Source: Mesosutterella faecium
GTDB lineage: Bacteria; Pseudomonadota; Gammaproteobacteria; Burkholderiales; Burkholderiaceae_F
Length of the DNA stretch: 64,000 bases
Reading direction: 5' to 3'
Assembly (NCBI RefSeq): GCF_022809315.2
Contig: NZ_JAKZJU020000001.1
Location: 1,116,001-1,180,000, forward strand
Part shown: positions 39,289-47,808 of the stretch, one piece after another
Numbering within the stretch: the first letter of the stretch is position 1
How the letters are laid out: each line of letters starts with the position of its first letter
Notes under the pieces: model-generated
What the model was told of the DNA's origin: nothing
The model's input: the letters and a program-made list of their open reading frames with translations, nothing else
Database searches by the model: none
Program-made: the position numbers and the translations under genes

Positions 39289-40113
39289 TCAGAAGGCGGC
39301 GAGGACCGAGCCCTTGTACTTGTTGTTCACGAAGTCCTTTACCTCCGGACTCTGGAAGGACTCGAGCAGGATCTTGAACTCCGGGCGGTCCTTGCTGTCG
39401 GTCTGAACCACCAGCACATTGGCGAAGTCCGAATCGGCCCCTTCCAGAAGGAAGGCGTCCCGGGAGGGCGTAAGGTTGGACTTCACGGCCCAGCTGCCGT
39501 TGATGACGGCAAATTCCACGTCCGGCAGAGTGCGCCCGAGGTTGGCGCTTTCGACTTCGCGGAACTTCAGGTGCTTCGGGTTGTCCACGATGTCGTGAAC
39601 CGTGGCATGGGAGCCCGTCCCCTCCCTGAGCCTGATGATCCCGTTGCGCTCGAGCAGCTGCAGGCCCCGCCCCTGGTTCGCGGCGTCCGAAGGCACCGTG
39701 ACGAGCCCGCCGTCATGGATTTCATCCTTGCTGTGGATCTTGAGGGAGTACACGCCGATCGGGAATATCACGGTTTTCCCGAGAGCCGTGAATTTGTAGC
39801 CCTTGCTCTGGATGGCCTTGTTGAGGTAGGGGACGTGCTGGAAGGCGTTCGCGTCTATGTCGCGCGCGTTAAGCGCCTCATTGACCTGGGCGTAGTCGGA
39901 AAATTCAACCACCTGGACTTTGAGTCCCTTTTGGGCCGCGACTTTTGCCGCCACTTCGGCCACTTCGGCATGGGGGCCTGAAAGCGTCCCGAGCTTGACG
40001 GGCTTGAGACCGCCCTCCGCCGCGCCGGAGTCCTGCTCCTTTTTGCCGCAGGCCGACAGGGCTGCGGCCGCGGCAGCCGTCAGGCCGAGGGCTAGAAATG
40101 TTCTGCGATTCAT
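39289..40113 (-). CDS. metQ: MetQ/NlpA family substrate-binding lipoprotein
   Basis: A 274-residue lipoprotein with lipobox LSAC (Cys22). KLGTLSGPHAEVAEVAAKVA, NEALNARDIDANAFQHVPYL and VPSDAANQGRGLQLLERNG are hallmarks of MetQ, the D/L-methionine receptor of the MetNI ABC transporter. No ATPase or permease gene is adjacent, so it must use a transporter encoded elsewhere or bind another ligand. It is divergent from the isocitrate-lyase family gene. Confidence 0.85.
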   Translation of the reverse strand: MNRRTFLALGLTAAAAAALSACGKKEQDSGAAEGGLKPVKLGTLSGPHAEVAEVAAKVAAQKGLKVQVVEFSDYAQVNEALNARDIDANAFQHVPYLNKAIQSKGYKFTALGKTVIFPIGVYSLKIHSKDEIHDGGLVTVPSDAANQGRGLQLLERNGIIRLREGTGSHATVHDIVDNPKHLKFREVESANLGRTLPDVEFAVINGSWAVKSNLTPSRDAFLLEGADSDFANVLVVQTDSKDRPEFKILLESFQSPEVKDFVNNKYKGSVLAAF

Positions 40114-40341
40114 GGCGTTCTCCTTTGGTAATGTCGTGCCCGCCCGCAGATCCCGGGGAGAGGGCGCCCGGGGCGGCGGTGTGATCTTTCCCTTTGTAAA
40201 TTATCAGTTTTAAGAAAGGATGGACTCTTTATCTGCGGCCCGTCTGAGGTATTACCGCGAAGGGAGCGGATAAAGCCTCGGGATCGCTTTCCGCCCGGGG
40301 CCGCGGCAGTACACTGAAGTCTCATTTTTGGGACATCCGCC

Positions 40342-41238
40342 ATGACCTCAGCACACGACAAGCGCCTTCAGTTTCGCAGCAACCTGAAAAACGGGCAGTT
40401 TATGACCGCCCCTGGCATCTACGACGCCCTTTCGGCCAAAATCGCGCAGGAGGCGGGCGTGAACTGCCTCGCGATGGGCGGCTACGCGATTTCAGCCTCG
40501 CGGCTCGCGCGCCCCGACGTGGGCTTTCTCTCCCAGACCGAGATGGCCCAGGCGCTCAAGGAGATCTGCGACGCGACGGACCTGCCCGTCATCGGAGACG
40601 GCGACACGGGCTACGGCAACGCGATGAACGTGCTGCGCGTCGCGCGCGAATACGAGCATGCCGGTGCATCGTGCATTTTCTTTGAGGACCAGGTCTGGCC
40701 CAAGCGGTGCGGCCACATGGATGGCAAGCAGGTGATCTCCGCCGAGGAGCACGCGCAGAAAATCCGCGCGGCGTGCGACGCGCGCGAGGATCCGGCCACC
40801 GTCATCATGGCCCGCACGGACACCAGGGCCGTCCACGGGCTCGATGACGCCATCCGCCGCGGCAGGCTCTATGCCGAGGCCGGCGCGGAGGTGCTTTTCA
40901 TCGAGGCGCTCCGGGACCGCGCCGAGATGGAGACTGTGGCCCGGGCGTTCAAAGGAACGGGCGTCGCGCTGTTTGCCAACATGATCGAGGGCGGAAAGAC
41001 CCCTATCCTCAGCAACCGGGAGATCCGGGACATGGGCTTTGCCGGCGTCTTCTGGTCGTGCACGTCGCTTTATCTGGTGGCAAGCGCCCTGTACCGGGGG
41101 TTCCGGACTCTGGTGGAGGAAGGCACCACCGATTCCCTGAAAGACCGGATGATCGAGTTCTCGCAGTTCAACCGCTTCGTCGGGCTGGACGCCTACCGGG
41201 AGCTTGAAAGGAAATACCGGGTCGACCGGGACGACTGA
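40342..41238 (+). CDS. Isocitrate lyase/PEP mutase superfamily lyase
   Basis: A 298-residue enzyme of the PEP mutase/isocitrate lyase superfamily. DGDTGYGNAMNV carries the metal-binding Asp, EDQVWPKRCGHMDGKQV the loop with catalytic Cys in KRCGH, and IMARTDTRA the Arg and Asp substrate contacts. The pattern is closest to the methylisocitrate or 2,3-dimethylmalate lyase group, or oxaloacetate decarboxylases. I cannot tell which. It has no prp genes around it. A septoil-knot gene follows 47 bases later on the same strand. Confidence 0.8.
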   Translation: MTSAHDKRLQFRSNLKNGQFMTAPGIYDALSAKIAQEAGVNCLAMGGYAISASRLARPDVGFLSQTEMAQALKEICDATDLPVIGDGDTGYGNAMNVLRVAREYEHAGASCIFFEDQVWPKRCGHMDGKQVISAEEHAQKIRAACDAREDPATVIMARTDTRAVHGLDDAIRRGRLYAEAGAEVLFIEALRDRAEMETVARAFKGTGVALFANMIEGGKTPILSNREIRDMGFAGVFWSCTSLYLVASALYRGFRTLVEEGTTDSLKDRMIEFSQFNRFVGLDAYRELERKYRVDRDD

Positions 41239-41285
41239 GGACGCGTGCGGTCCGGGCTTAAAGAGGGAGACCAAGGAGGAGCGCG

Positions 41286-41624
41286 ATGAGATTTCAAAGC
41301 ATGGCCGGGGCGGTGGTTCTGGGCGTTTTGCCCCTGCTTTTCATTTTTCCGGACCCGGCCTGGGCCGGGGGAGTCTCGGGAGACTGCAGCTGGAACGGCA
41401 TCCCGCTTTACGGAAACGTCAAAGTGGTCAATTCATTCCCGGACATCAAGGTGAGGATCGTCTCGAGCTTTCCCGACCTGAAGGTGAAAGAGGTCGATTC
41501 GTTCCCGGACTCCTGCGGAAAGTGGCGCTTCGTCGATTCGTTTCCCGACTTCAAGGTGAAGTTCGTGGATTCCTTTCCGGACATAGAAATCAAGTACGTG
41601 GACTCCTTTCCGGGGCTGCCCTGA
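41286..41624 (+). CDS. Small periplasmic SFPD-repeat protein, 7(1) septoil-knot type
   Basis: A 112-residue exported protein. A signal peptide (1-27, ending PAWA) is followed by CSWNGIPLYG and six copies of an 11-residue unit, typically KVKFVDSFPDI, with a CGKW insertion after the third copy. Two cysteines (34 and 77) could form a disulfide. This matches my memory of the 7(1) septoil-knot family, whose chain is threaded into one of the most complex knots known in proteins. The ribosome site AAGGAGG is strong. Function is unknown. The repeats are visible as 33-base units in the DNA. Confidence 0.75.
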   Translation: MRFQSMAGAVVLGVLPLLFIFPDPAWAGGVSGDCSWNGIPLYGNVKVVNSFPDIKVRIVSSFPDLKVKEVDSFPDSCGKWRFVDSFPDFKVKFVDSFPDIEIKYVDSFPGLP

Positions 41625-41638
41625 GAGGGGCGGCTCTT

Positions 41639-42409
41639 TCAGAGATCGAAGGACAGCTGCACCTTGAGGAAGTTCACCTTCATGCGCCGCATTTCAACCG
41701 GCACGTGCCCGTAGGTCTTTGAAATGCGCCGGCAGCAGCAAAGCGGCGTGCCCTCGGCGATGGGGTTTCCGATCGCCTCGAGCGTGTCGCGGCCGCACAC
41801 CTCGCATGAGACGTAGTTGGCGGTCTCCGTGATGACGACTCCGAAGGCCCGTTCGTAAAAGGCGTAGAGCGATTCGTGGGGATCGAGGTTTGCCTTGAAG
41901 AACTCCAGCGTGAGGCCCGGGAAATACCTGGCCGGCAGAAAGAGCTCGTCAAGCCCCAGGGAGCAGTCCGGGTTCGTGATCCGGCGGGTGATGTGCAGGA
42001 CCCGCTCGCCGGGCGGCAGCTGCAGGCTCTCGGCGAGCTCGCCCTGCGCCGGAAGCTCTTCAAAGCGCACGGGAACGCGCTCCTTCAGGTGCAGGGGCCT
42101 GCCGTCAAGCGTCTGGAAGGGCTGGAAGCGGTTCCAGTAGCGCCCGGCTCCGAAGCTGCCCACGTACGTTCCCGAGCCCTGGAGCCGCAAGAGCACGCCT
42201 TCGTCCACAAGCTCGGAGACCGCGCGGCGCAGCGTACCGACGGAAATGCCGATTTCGTGGGCGAGCACGGGCTCGGCGGGAATCCTCTCGCCGGGCTTCC
42301 ACTGCTTGGCAAGCAGCCGCCCGATGATGGTCCTTTTGGCGGCCATGTAGCGGGGAATGCGGCGCCTGCTGCCCGGCGGGTTCCTGCGGTCGATTGATTC
42401 GCTAGGCAT
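41639..42409 (-). CDS. GntR family regulator, HutC/UTRA subgroup
   Basis: A 256-residue regulator. The winged helix lies at about residues 20-90 (GERIPAEPVLAHEIGISVGTLRRAVSELVDEGVLLR in part), followed by a UTRA ligand-binding domain (about 105-250; HITRRITNPDCSLGLDELFLP). It is divergent from the M20 amidohydrolase gene and probably controls it through the palindrome between them. The cysteine-rich CCCRR segment near the end is unusual but within the UTRA fold. Confidence 0.85.
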   Translation of the reverse strand: MPSESIDRRNPPGSRRRIPRYMAAKRTIIGRLLAKQWKPGERIPAEPVLAHEIGISVGTLRRAVSELVDEGVLLRLQGSGTYVGSFGAGRYWNRFQPFQTLDGRPLHLKERVPVRFEELPAQGELAESLQLPPGERVLHITRRITNPDCSLGLDELFLPARYFPGLTLEFFKANLDPHESLYAFYERAFGVVITETANYVSCEVCGRDTLEAIGNPIAEGTPLCCCRRISKTYGHVPVEMRRMKVNFLKVQLSFDL

Positions 42410-42429
42410 GATGTCCTGTGTTCCATCAA

Positions 42430-42446
42430 ATCATATACATGATATG
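42430..42446. promoter_or_regulatory. Palindrome, likely GntR operator
   Basis: ATCAT (42430-42434) mirrors ATGAT (42439-42443), and overlapping it CATAT (42432-42436) mirrors ATATG (42442-42446). The palindrome lies 21 bases upstream of the gntR start and 106 bases upstream of the amidohydrolase start, in an AT-rich island of a GC-rich region. This is the expected place for an autoregulatory operator. Confidence 0.55.
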
Positions 42447-42551
42447 AGAAGAAGCGGGCCGACGAGCTTTGCCGCGTACAAAATAATCCCATGGGCAGAG
42501 CGGATCGCACAGGCGCGCCCGCCCCTGCCGGTTGAAAAAGGAGAAAGCAGC

Positions 42552-43844
42552 ATGGCAGATGAATACGACGCTTACGTGCCGGAGATGGTCGAGACCCGGC
42601 GCAGGCTTCACGCTCACCCCGAGCTCGGCTGGACTGAATTCGAGACGACGGCTCTCGTGGCGCAGAGGCTGCAGGCTCTCGGCTTTGAGATCCATCTGGG
42701 CACCGAGGTGGTGAATCCCGAGGCGGTCCTCGGGCGCGATCCGAAGGCCGCGAAGGCGGCCGAGGAGCGGGCTCGCGCGCACGGAGTTCCCGAAGAGATC
42801 CTGCAGCGCATGGGCGGCTACACCGGCTGCGTGGGCATCCTCGACACCGGCCGCCCCGGTCCCACGCTCGCGTTCCGCCACGACATGGACGCGCTTCCCA
42901 TTCAGGAGATCACCGATCCGAAGAGCGGCCACCTGCCGGCCGTCGAGGGCTTCGCCTCCACGGTGAAGGGCGTGATGCACGCCTGCGGGCACGACTCGCA
43001 CACGGCCACGGGCCTCGGGGTTGCGCACTGGCTCTCCGACCACAAGGCGGAGCTCTGCGGGCGCATCAAGCTCATCTTCCAGCCTGCCGAAGAGGGCACG
43101 AGGGGAGCGGGTGCGATGGTGGCCGCGGGCGTCGTCGACGACGTCGACTGGTTCTTCGGAGCGCACGTCGGCACCGTGGCGAAGCCCGGCGAAATCGTGA
43201 TCCAGCCCGACGGCTACATGGCGACCACGAAATTCGACGTGAACTACACGGGCGTGCCCTCGCACGCGGGCGGCAATCCCGAGAAGGGCCGCAGCGCGCT
43301 CATCGCCGCGGCCGACGCCGCCGTGATGCTCACCGCGATCACGCGCACCTCCGAGGGCGACACGCGCGTGGCCGTGGGGCGGCTTGACGCAGGCGAGGGC
43401 CGCAACATCACCCCGGTGCACGCGCACATGGAGTGCGAGGTGCGCGGCTCGACCTTTGCGGCGAACGACTACATGTTCTCCCGCGCTCAGGAGGTGGTGA
43501 AGGGCTCGGCCGAAATGATGGGGGTGAAGTACGAGATCATCAAGACGGGCCAGGCCGGCGTGATCGAGACCACGGATGCGGCGCTAGCCGCAATGCACAA
43601 GGCGGCCGGGGAGATCCCCGGCATCAAGGTGCGCGATTACCACAACGCGGGCGGCAGCGAGGACTGCACGCTGTTCATGCACCGCGTGGCCGAGCACGGC
43701 GGCAACCCCGGGTTCTTCCTCTTTGGCTGCAACCATCACGGCCATCATCGCCCTGACTTCGACATTCAGGACACGAAGAATATGAAACCCGCGTTCCTGG
43801 TTTTCGTGAACCTCGCGCGCGACATCTGCGGGCGCAGGGCCTGA
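42552..43844 (+). CDS. M20 family amidohydrolase (AbgB/hippurate hydrolase-like)
   Basis: A 430-residue zinc amidohydrolase. HDMDALP and MHACGHDSHTA give the first metal ligands, PAEEGTRGAGAM the catalytic Glu pair, GAHVG and the final HRPDFD segment the remaining ones. The length and the insert near residues 50-85 resemble AbgB-type p-aminobenzoyl-glutamate hydrolases and related N-acyl amino acid amidases. The start at 42552 follows AAAAGGAGA. The divergent GntR regulator suggests substrate-inducible expression. Confidence 0.85.
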   Translation: MADEYDAYVPEMVETRRRLHAHPELGWTEFETTALVAQRLQALGFEIHLGTEVVNPEAVLGRDPKAAKAAEERARAHGVPEEILQRMGGYTGCVGILDTGRPGPTLAFRHDMDALPIQEITDPKSGHLPAVEGFASTVKGVMHACGHDSHTATGLGVAHWLSDHKAELCGRIKLIFQPAEEGTRGAGAMVAAGVVDDVDWFFGAHVGTVAKPGEIVIQPDGYMATTKFDVNYTGVPSHAGGNPEKGRSALIAAADAAVMLTAITRTSEGDTRVAVGRLDAGEGRNITPVHAHMECEVRGSTFAANDYMFSRAQEVVKGSAEMMGVKYEIIKTGQAGVIETTDAALAAMHKAAGEIPGIKVRDYHNAGGSEDCTLFMHRVAEHGGNPGFFLFGCNHHGHHRPDFDIQDTKNMKPAFLVFVNLARDICGRRA

Positions 43845-43863
43845 CGTCTCCTGACGTAAAAAA

Positions 43864-43904
43864 GGCGCGCGGGCGGCGGAGCACCTCCCGCTGCGCGCCC
43901 TTTT
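43864..43904. terminator. Bidirectional terminator
   Basis: GGCGCGC (43864-43870) pairs with GCGCGCC (43893-43899), with further inner pairing. It is preceded by a run of A and followed by CTTTT, so it can stop transcription from the amidohydrolase and from the minus-strand regulator. Confidence 0.6.
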
Positions 43905-44012
43905 CCGCGCCGGTGCTTTTGCTTAAGCGGCGGAAAGAAGAAGGCCAAAGCCTGTCCTCTTTCCGCTTTTTTTCTTCCGCGGCCGCCCGATGCGCGGCCC
44001 TGACGCGCCCGC

Positions 44013-45569
44013 TTAAAGGAGTCCGAGCTTCGAGAGCCGGCTGCGCAGTGTGTTGGGATGCATTCCGGCGCGTTCGGCGGCGCCGCCCGGGCCCGAGATT
44101 TTGCCGTAGCAGCTTTTCAGCAGGGCCGCGAAATAGGCTTTCTGCAACCCCTCCCAATCGTAGGCCGCGAGATCCGGGGCGGCCGGCTCCGCGCGCTGCG
44201 GCAGGGGCCTTGCCAGGGCGGCGGGCGCGGGGCGGGGCCCCGGGCGCTGCACGAGGTGCCGGATGATGGGGCCCTCTTCAAGCGCGGCGCGCTCCGTCGA
44301 GTTCTCAAGCTCGCGGACGTTGCCGGGCCAGCGGTAGCGGACCGCCTCCTCCAGGGCCTGGGCTGTCAGCCTGGGAATTTCGGAGAGGTGGTACTTCGCG
44401 GCGATCCGCTTTAAGAACAGCCTCGCGAGCAGCCCGATGTCCCCCGGTCGGTCCCGAAGCGGGGGGAGCTTGATCGGGAAGACGTGCAGCCGGTAATAAA
44501 GATCCGTCCGGAAAAGCCCCTTTTCAACCATTTCCTCCAGGCTTCGGTTCGTGGCCGCGATGATCCGGACGTCGACGGGAATTGAGCTCTCGCCGCCCAC
44601 CCGGGTGATGGTGCGCTCCTGCAGCACGCGCAGTAGCTTCACCTGCGCAAGCGCGGACAGCTCCTCGATTTCGTCCAGGAAAAGCGTTCCGCCTTCAGCC
44701 TGCTCGAAGTAGCCTGCGTGGCGGTTTTTAGCATCCGTGAAAGCGCCTTTTTCATAGCCGAAGAGCTCGCTTTCAATGAGCGAGGCGGGGATTGCGCCGC
44801 AGTTGATTGCGATGAAGGGGGCATTGCGCCGGGAGGACATCTGCACGAGGGTGCGCGCCGTCACCTCCTTGCCGGTGCCGGATTCGCCCTCGATCAGGAC
44901 CGTGACGTCGGTGTCGGCAATCCGGCGCATTTTCTGCGCGACCTGGTAGAGCCCGGGCGAGGCGGCAAGGAACCGCTCGAGCGGCTCGGACTTTTCCTGC
45001 CGGAGCTGCCGCCTGAGGGCCTCGTTCTCCCGGCCGATGTGGGCGGCCCAGGCGCGGGCGACCCAGGTGGACAGCGGCTGGGCGAGCGATGCGATGAGCG
45101 CCGCCTGCGACTCAAGCCAGGCTTTCTCCCTCAGGCTGTAAAAACAGATGACGCCGACATGCTGCCCGTCGAGTTCGAGGCGCTGCATGACGTAGGAGCC
45201 TATGCCGGTAATGACGTTTCGGGTCGCCCATGCCGTGACGGGGTCCTCCGAGAGCGATCTTACGAGTAGCGTCTCCGGCCGGTGCTCGTAGGAGAGTTCG
45301 CCCACGAGCCCCTCGGGGATCTTCACCTCGATGTCGAGCCTCAGGCTCTCCGTGGCGTCGGCCCGGGCGAAGAACCGGATGCTTCGGGTCTCGGAGAAAA
45401 AGGTGTTCACGAAGATGCCGCTCACCGGCAGCCCCTGCTGCTGCAGCAGCCTCACGAGCCGCCGCAGAGCCTGCAGGGGGCTGGCGAGGCTGCAGACCTC
45501 GCTCACCGACTCGTAGAGCTCACGGGGAGCCTGGCCCGGGCCCTCAAGGCCTTTCTGATGATTGTCCAT
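44013..45569 (-). CDS. Sigma-54 enhancer-binding regulator (GAF-AAA-Fis)
   Basis: A 518-residue transcription activator. A GAF-like sensor domain covers about residues 25-170, followed by a short coiled coil. The AAA+ domain has Walker A GESGTGKE (228-235), Walker B GGTLFLDE (293-300) and the sigma-54 loop, which reads GAFTDA (275-280) instead of GAFTGA. A Fis-type HTH (about 488-516) ends the protein. It is divergent from the reductase operon. Three palindromes lie just in front of its own start codon, and a -24/-12 promoter precedes the reductase. It is probably the inducer-sensing switch for that operon and may repress itself. The ligand is unknown. Confidence 0.88.
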   Translation of the reverse strand: MDNHQKGLEGPGQAPRELYESVSEVCSLASPLQALRRLVRLLQQQGLPVSGIFVNTFFSETRSIRFFARADATESLRLDIEVKIPEGLVGELSYEHRPETLLVRSLSEDPVTAWATRNVITGIGSYVMQRLELDGQHVGVICFYSLREKAWLESQAALIASLAQPLSTWVARAWAAHIGRENEALRRQLRQEKSEPLERFLAASPGLYQVAQKMRRIADTDVTVLIEGESGTGKEVTARTLVQMSSRRNAPFIAINCGAIPASLIESELFGYEKGAFTDAKNRHAGYFEQAEGGTLFLDEIEELSALAQVKLLRVLQERTITRVGGESSIPVDVRIIAATNRSLEEMVEKGLFRTDLYYRLHVFPIKLPPLRDRPGDIGLLARLFLKRIAAKYHLSEIPRLTAQALEEAVRYRWPGNVRELENSTERAALEEGPIIRHLVQRPGPRPAPAALARPLPQRAEPAAPDLAAYDWEGLQKAYFAALLKSCYGKISGPGGAAERAGMHPNTLRSRLSKLGLL

Positions 45570-45574
45570 TGTTA

Positions 45575-45624
45575 ACGAAATGTCGTAATTTAACGAATAT
45601 TCGTAATTTTATACGAAATATCGT
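45575..45624. promoter_or_regulatory. Three palindromic enhancer sites for the adjacent regulator
   Basis: ACGAAATGTCGT (45575-45586), ACGAATATTCGT (45593-45604, a perfect palindrome) and ACGAAATATCGT (45613-45624) share the form ACGAnnnnTCGT. They start 18 and 20 bases apart, about two helical turns, so they face the same side. They lie about 140-190 bases upstream of the predicted reductase transcription start, the classical distance for a sigma-54 enhancer, and directly in front of the regulator's start codon. Confidence 0.85.
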
Positions 45625-45739
45625 TTCAGTAGTTAGTTCAAAAAGTGTGGATTCAGTCTTTGATACGTCGAGAGAATTAGTTCTAAAAGCCCCGCCGGAC
45701 GGTGGATTACGCGCTGCGGGAGGTACTGCGTCTCAAAGC

Positions 45740-45755
45740 TGGCACGGTTTGTGCT
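45740..45755 (+). promoter_or_regulatory. Sigma-54 (-24/-12) promoter of the reductase operon
   Basis: TGGCACGGTTTGTGCT matches the consensus TGGCAC-N5-TTGCA at nearly all positions. The invariant GG (45741-45742) and GC (45753-45754) are correctly spaced. Transcription would start near 45766, 35 bases before the reductase start codon. Confidence 0.85.
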
Positions 45756-45800
45756 TTGAGTCTCTGTGAAAAAATGAAAGAGCCTTTTTTTGAGGTCAGC

Positions 45801-47330
45801 ATGAAAAAAAACATCATCCAGAAGGAGACCAGCCGCCGCAGCCTGATCAAGGCCGGCGCCGCCGTCATCTGCGCCGGGGCCGCAGCCTCGCACGCCGCCC
45901 CCGCGCCAGCGAAGGCGCGGTTTGACAAGATCTATGACGTGATCGTCGTGGGCTCGGGCTTTGCCGCCCTCGCCGCGGCGCTGCGCGCCCGCGAGCAGGG
46001 CGCTCATGTCCTGCTCATCGAAAAGATGCCGGCCTTCGGCGGCAACTCTGCAATTAACGGCGGGGCTTTTGCCGTGGCCGGCTCCCCCCTGCAGGAGAAG
46101 TCCGGCATCAAGGACTCCCCGGAGTTGATGCTCAAGGACATGATCCGCTCGGGCCGCGGTCTCTCGCACGTCGACCTTCTCAAGATGATCGTGGAGGGCA
46201 CCCGCCCCGCCTTCGACTGGGTCGTGAGCTACGGGGTGAAGTTCAAGCCCTTCGTGCAGCACTTCGGCGGGCACAGCGTCCCGCGCATCATGCAGACCGT
46301 GGAGTCCACGGGCGGCGGCATCACTCGGCCGCTTGCCGAGGCCTGCCTTAAAAAAGGCGTCGAGATGCACAGGCGCGCGATGATGCGCGACTTCATCCGC
46401 AGCGCCGACGGCCGCGTGATCGGTCTGAAGGTGCGCGAAGGCTACATCTTCCCCAAGGAGGATTCCGGGGTGGACGTCACCTACGGGGCTCGCCGCGGCG
46501 TTGTGATGGCGACCGGGGGCTTTTCACGCAACATCTGGTTCCGCAGCCAGCAGGATCCGCTGCTTGATTCCCGGCTTGACTCCACGAATCAGCCCGGGGC
46601 GACGGGCGAGGGCCTTCTCAAGATGCTCGCGATCGGCGGCGCTCCCGTCCAGCTCGACCAGATCCAGCTCGGCCCCTGGAGCTCGCCCGAGGAAAAGGGC
46701 TTCGGCCTTGTCTCCCAGTTCAACACGATCGCCGGCTTCCCGATGGGCATCATGGTGGATCCGCGCACGGGCCGCCGCTTCTGCAACGAGCTTGCCGACC
46801 GAAAGGAGCGCGCCGACAAGATCCTCACCATGATTGAAAACGGCAAGCCCGTCTACCCCATCTGCTTTACCGACACGAAGGGCGTCGCGAAGGCTCAGAC
46901 CCTCAAGAACGGCCTCAAGTACGGCGTGATCCACAAGTTCGACTCGCTTGAGGCGATTGCCCGCGGTTTCCACATGCCGGTCGAGGCTTTCGTCGCTCAG
47001 GTGAAGGAGTTCAACGGCTATGTCCGCGCGAAGGACGACAAGCAGTTCCACCGCCCGCTGCAGCTCGCGATCGTCCTGGACAAGCCCCCGTTCTACGCCG
47101 TGAAGGTCTGGCCGAAGGTCCACTACTGCATGGGAGGCGTCGGCATCAATCCGAAGGCCGAGGTGCTCGACGTGATGGGCCGTCCGATTCCCGGACTCTT
47201 CGCCGCGGGCGAGGTGACCGGCGGCGCCCACGGGGCGAGCCGCCTCGGGGGCTGCGCGATTGCAGACGGCCTGTGCTTCGGCCGCATCGCCGGACTGTCC
47301 GCGGCCAGCAGCACCCCTGTTGATCTTTAA
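45801..47330 (+). CDS. Periplasmic FAD-dependent enoate reductase (flavocytochrome c / urocanate reductase family, no haem domain)
   Basis: A 509-residue exported flavoprotein. A Tat signal (SRRSLIK, 11-17) precedes the FAD site GSGFAALAAALRA (51-63). In the fumarate-reductase fold, Arg334 in RFCNELADR fits the proton-donor arginine, His441 in HYCMGGVG and Arg481 in GGAHGASRLGG the substrate-binding residues. The histidine of the fumarate-reductase IQAHP motif is replaced (IQLGP, 288-292), so fumarate is unlikely to be the substrate. The N-terminal tetrahaem domain of Shewanella enzymes is missing; the next gene supplies it. I chose the ATG at 45801, which lies behind TGAGGT and leaves a Tat signal at the N terminus. 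A likely role is reduction of urocanate or thiourocanate as a terminal electron acceptor. Confidence 0.85.
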   Translation: MKKNIIQKETSRRSLIKAGAAVICAGAAASHAAPAPAKARFDKIYDVIVVGSGFAALAAALRAREQGAHVLLIEKMPAFGGNSAINGGAFAVAGSPLQEKSGIKDSPELMLKDMIRSGRGLSHVDLLKMIVEGTRPAFDWVVSYGVKFKPFVQHFGGHSVPRIMQTVESTGGGITRPLAEACLKKGVEMHRRAMMRDFIRSADGRVIGLKVREGYIFPKEDSGVDVTYGARRGVVMATGGFSRNIWFRSQQDPLLDSRLDSTNQPGATGEGLLKMLAIGGAPVQLDQIQLGPWSSPEEKGFGLVSQFNTIAGFPMGIMVDPRTGRRFCNELADRKERADKILTMIENGKPVYPICFTDTKGVAKAQTLKNGLKYGVIHKFDSLEAIARGFHMPVEAFVAQVKEFNGYVRAKDDKQFHRPLQLAIVLDKPPFYAVKVWPKVHYCMGGVGINPKAEVLDVMGRPIPGLFAAGEVTGGAHGASRLGGCAIADGLCFGRIAGLSAASSTPVDL

Positions 47331-47359
47331 CCCAGGCGAAGAAGAGGAAGGAGACTGAA

Positions 47360-47725
47360 ATGATGAAAAAACAGATGCTGGCCGCGATGTCTGCAGCCGT
47401 CCTCGGCGCCTTCGCCCTGAACGCCTGGGCGGCCCCTGCGGTTCCGATGGGAGCCCACCACGCGAAGATGAAGTGCGAGACCTGCCACACGAAGGACAAC
47501 GCCGTGAAGGGCAACGCCTTCGTGCCGCCTTCGGACAAGACCTGCGAGGGCTGCCACGGCAGCTACGCGGCGCTTGCGAAGAAGACCGCGGGCGGCTCCG
47601 AGCCCAACCCCCACTATTCGGCCCATTACGGCGAGTCGCTGTCTTGCAGCGCCTGCCACAGGCAGCACGAGAAACCGCAGTCCTACTGCAACAACTGCCA
47701 CGACTTCAGGCACAAGATGCCCTGA
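47360..47725 (+). CDS. Small tetrahaem cytochrome c
   Basis: A 121-residue periplasmic cytochrome. A Sec signal (1-24, ending AWA) is followed by four CxxCH haem sites: CETCH (39-43), CEGCH (62-66), CSACH (96-100) and CNNCH (110-114), with additional His residues for axial ligation. It corresponds to the haem domain that is fused to the flavoprotein in Shewanella FccA and UrdA. It lies 29 bases after the reductase gene and most likely passes electrons to it from a quinol-oxidising membrane cytochrome that is not encoded nearby. Confidence 0.92.
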   Translation: MMKKQMLAAMSAAVLGAFALNAWAAPAVPMGAHHAKMKCETCHTKDNAVKGNAFVPPSDKTCEGCHGSYAALAKKTAGGSEPNPHYSAHYGESLSCSACHRQHEKPQSYCNNCHDFRHKMP

Positions 47726-47808
47726 AACCGAACACTGGGTCGAAAATAAAACTTTTTTTCAAGGGCACCGCTTGAGCGGGCCCGACTTACCACTGGAGAG
47801 AACTAAAA

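Noticed and set aside
45801..47330. Calling the reductase a fumarate reductase
   Set aside because: The histidine of the IQAHP motif is replaced, and the neighbouring lyase points to another enoate.
47763..47778. A second sigma-54-like promoter (GGGCACCGCTTGAGCG) in front of the lyase
   Set aside because: GG and GC spacing fits, but -12 bases match poorly and no enhancer sites are near. The lyase can be read from the upstream promoter. Worth only a 5'-end check.
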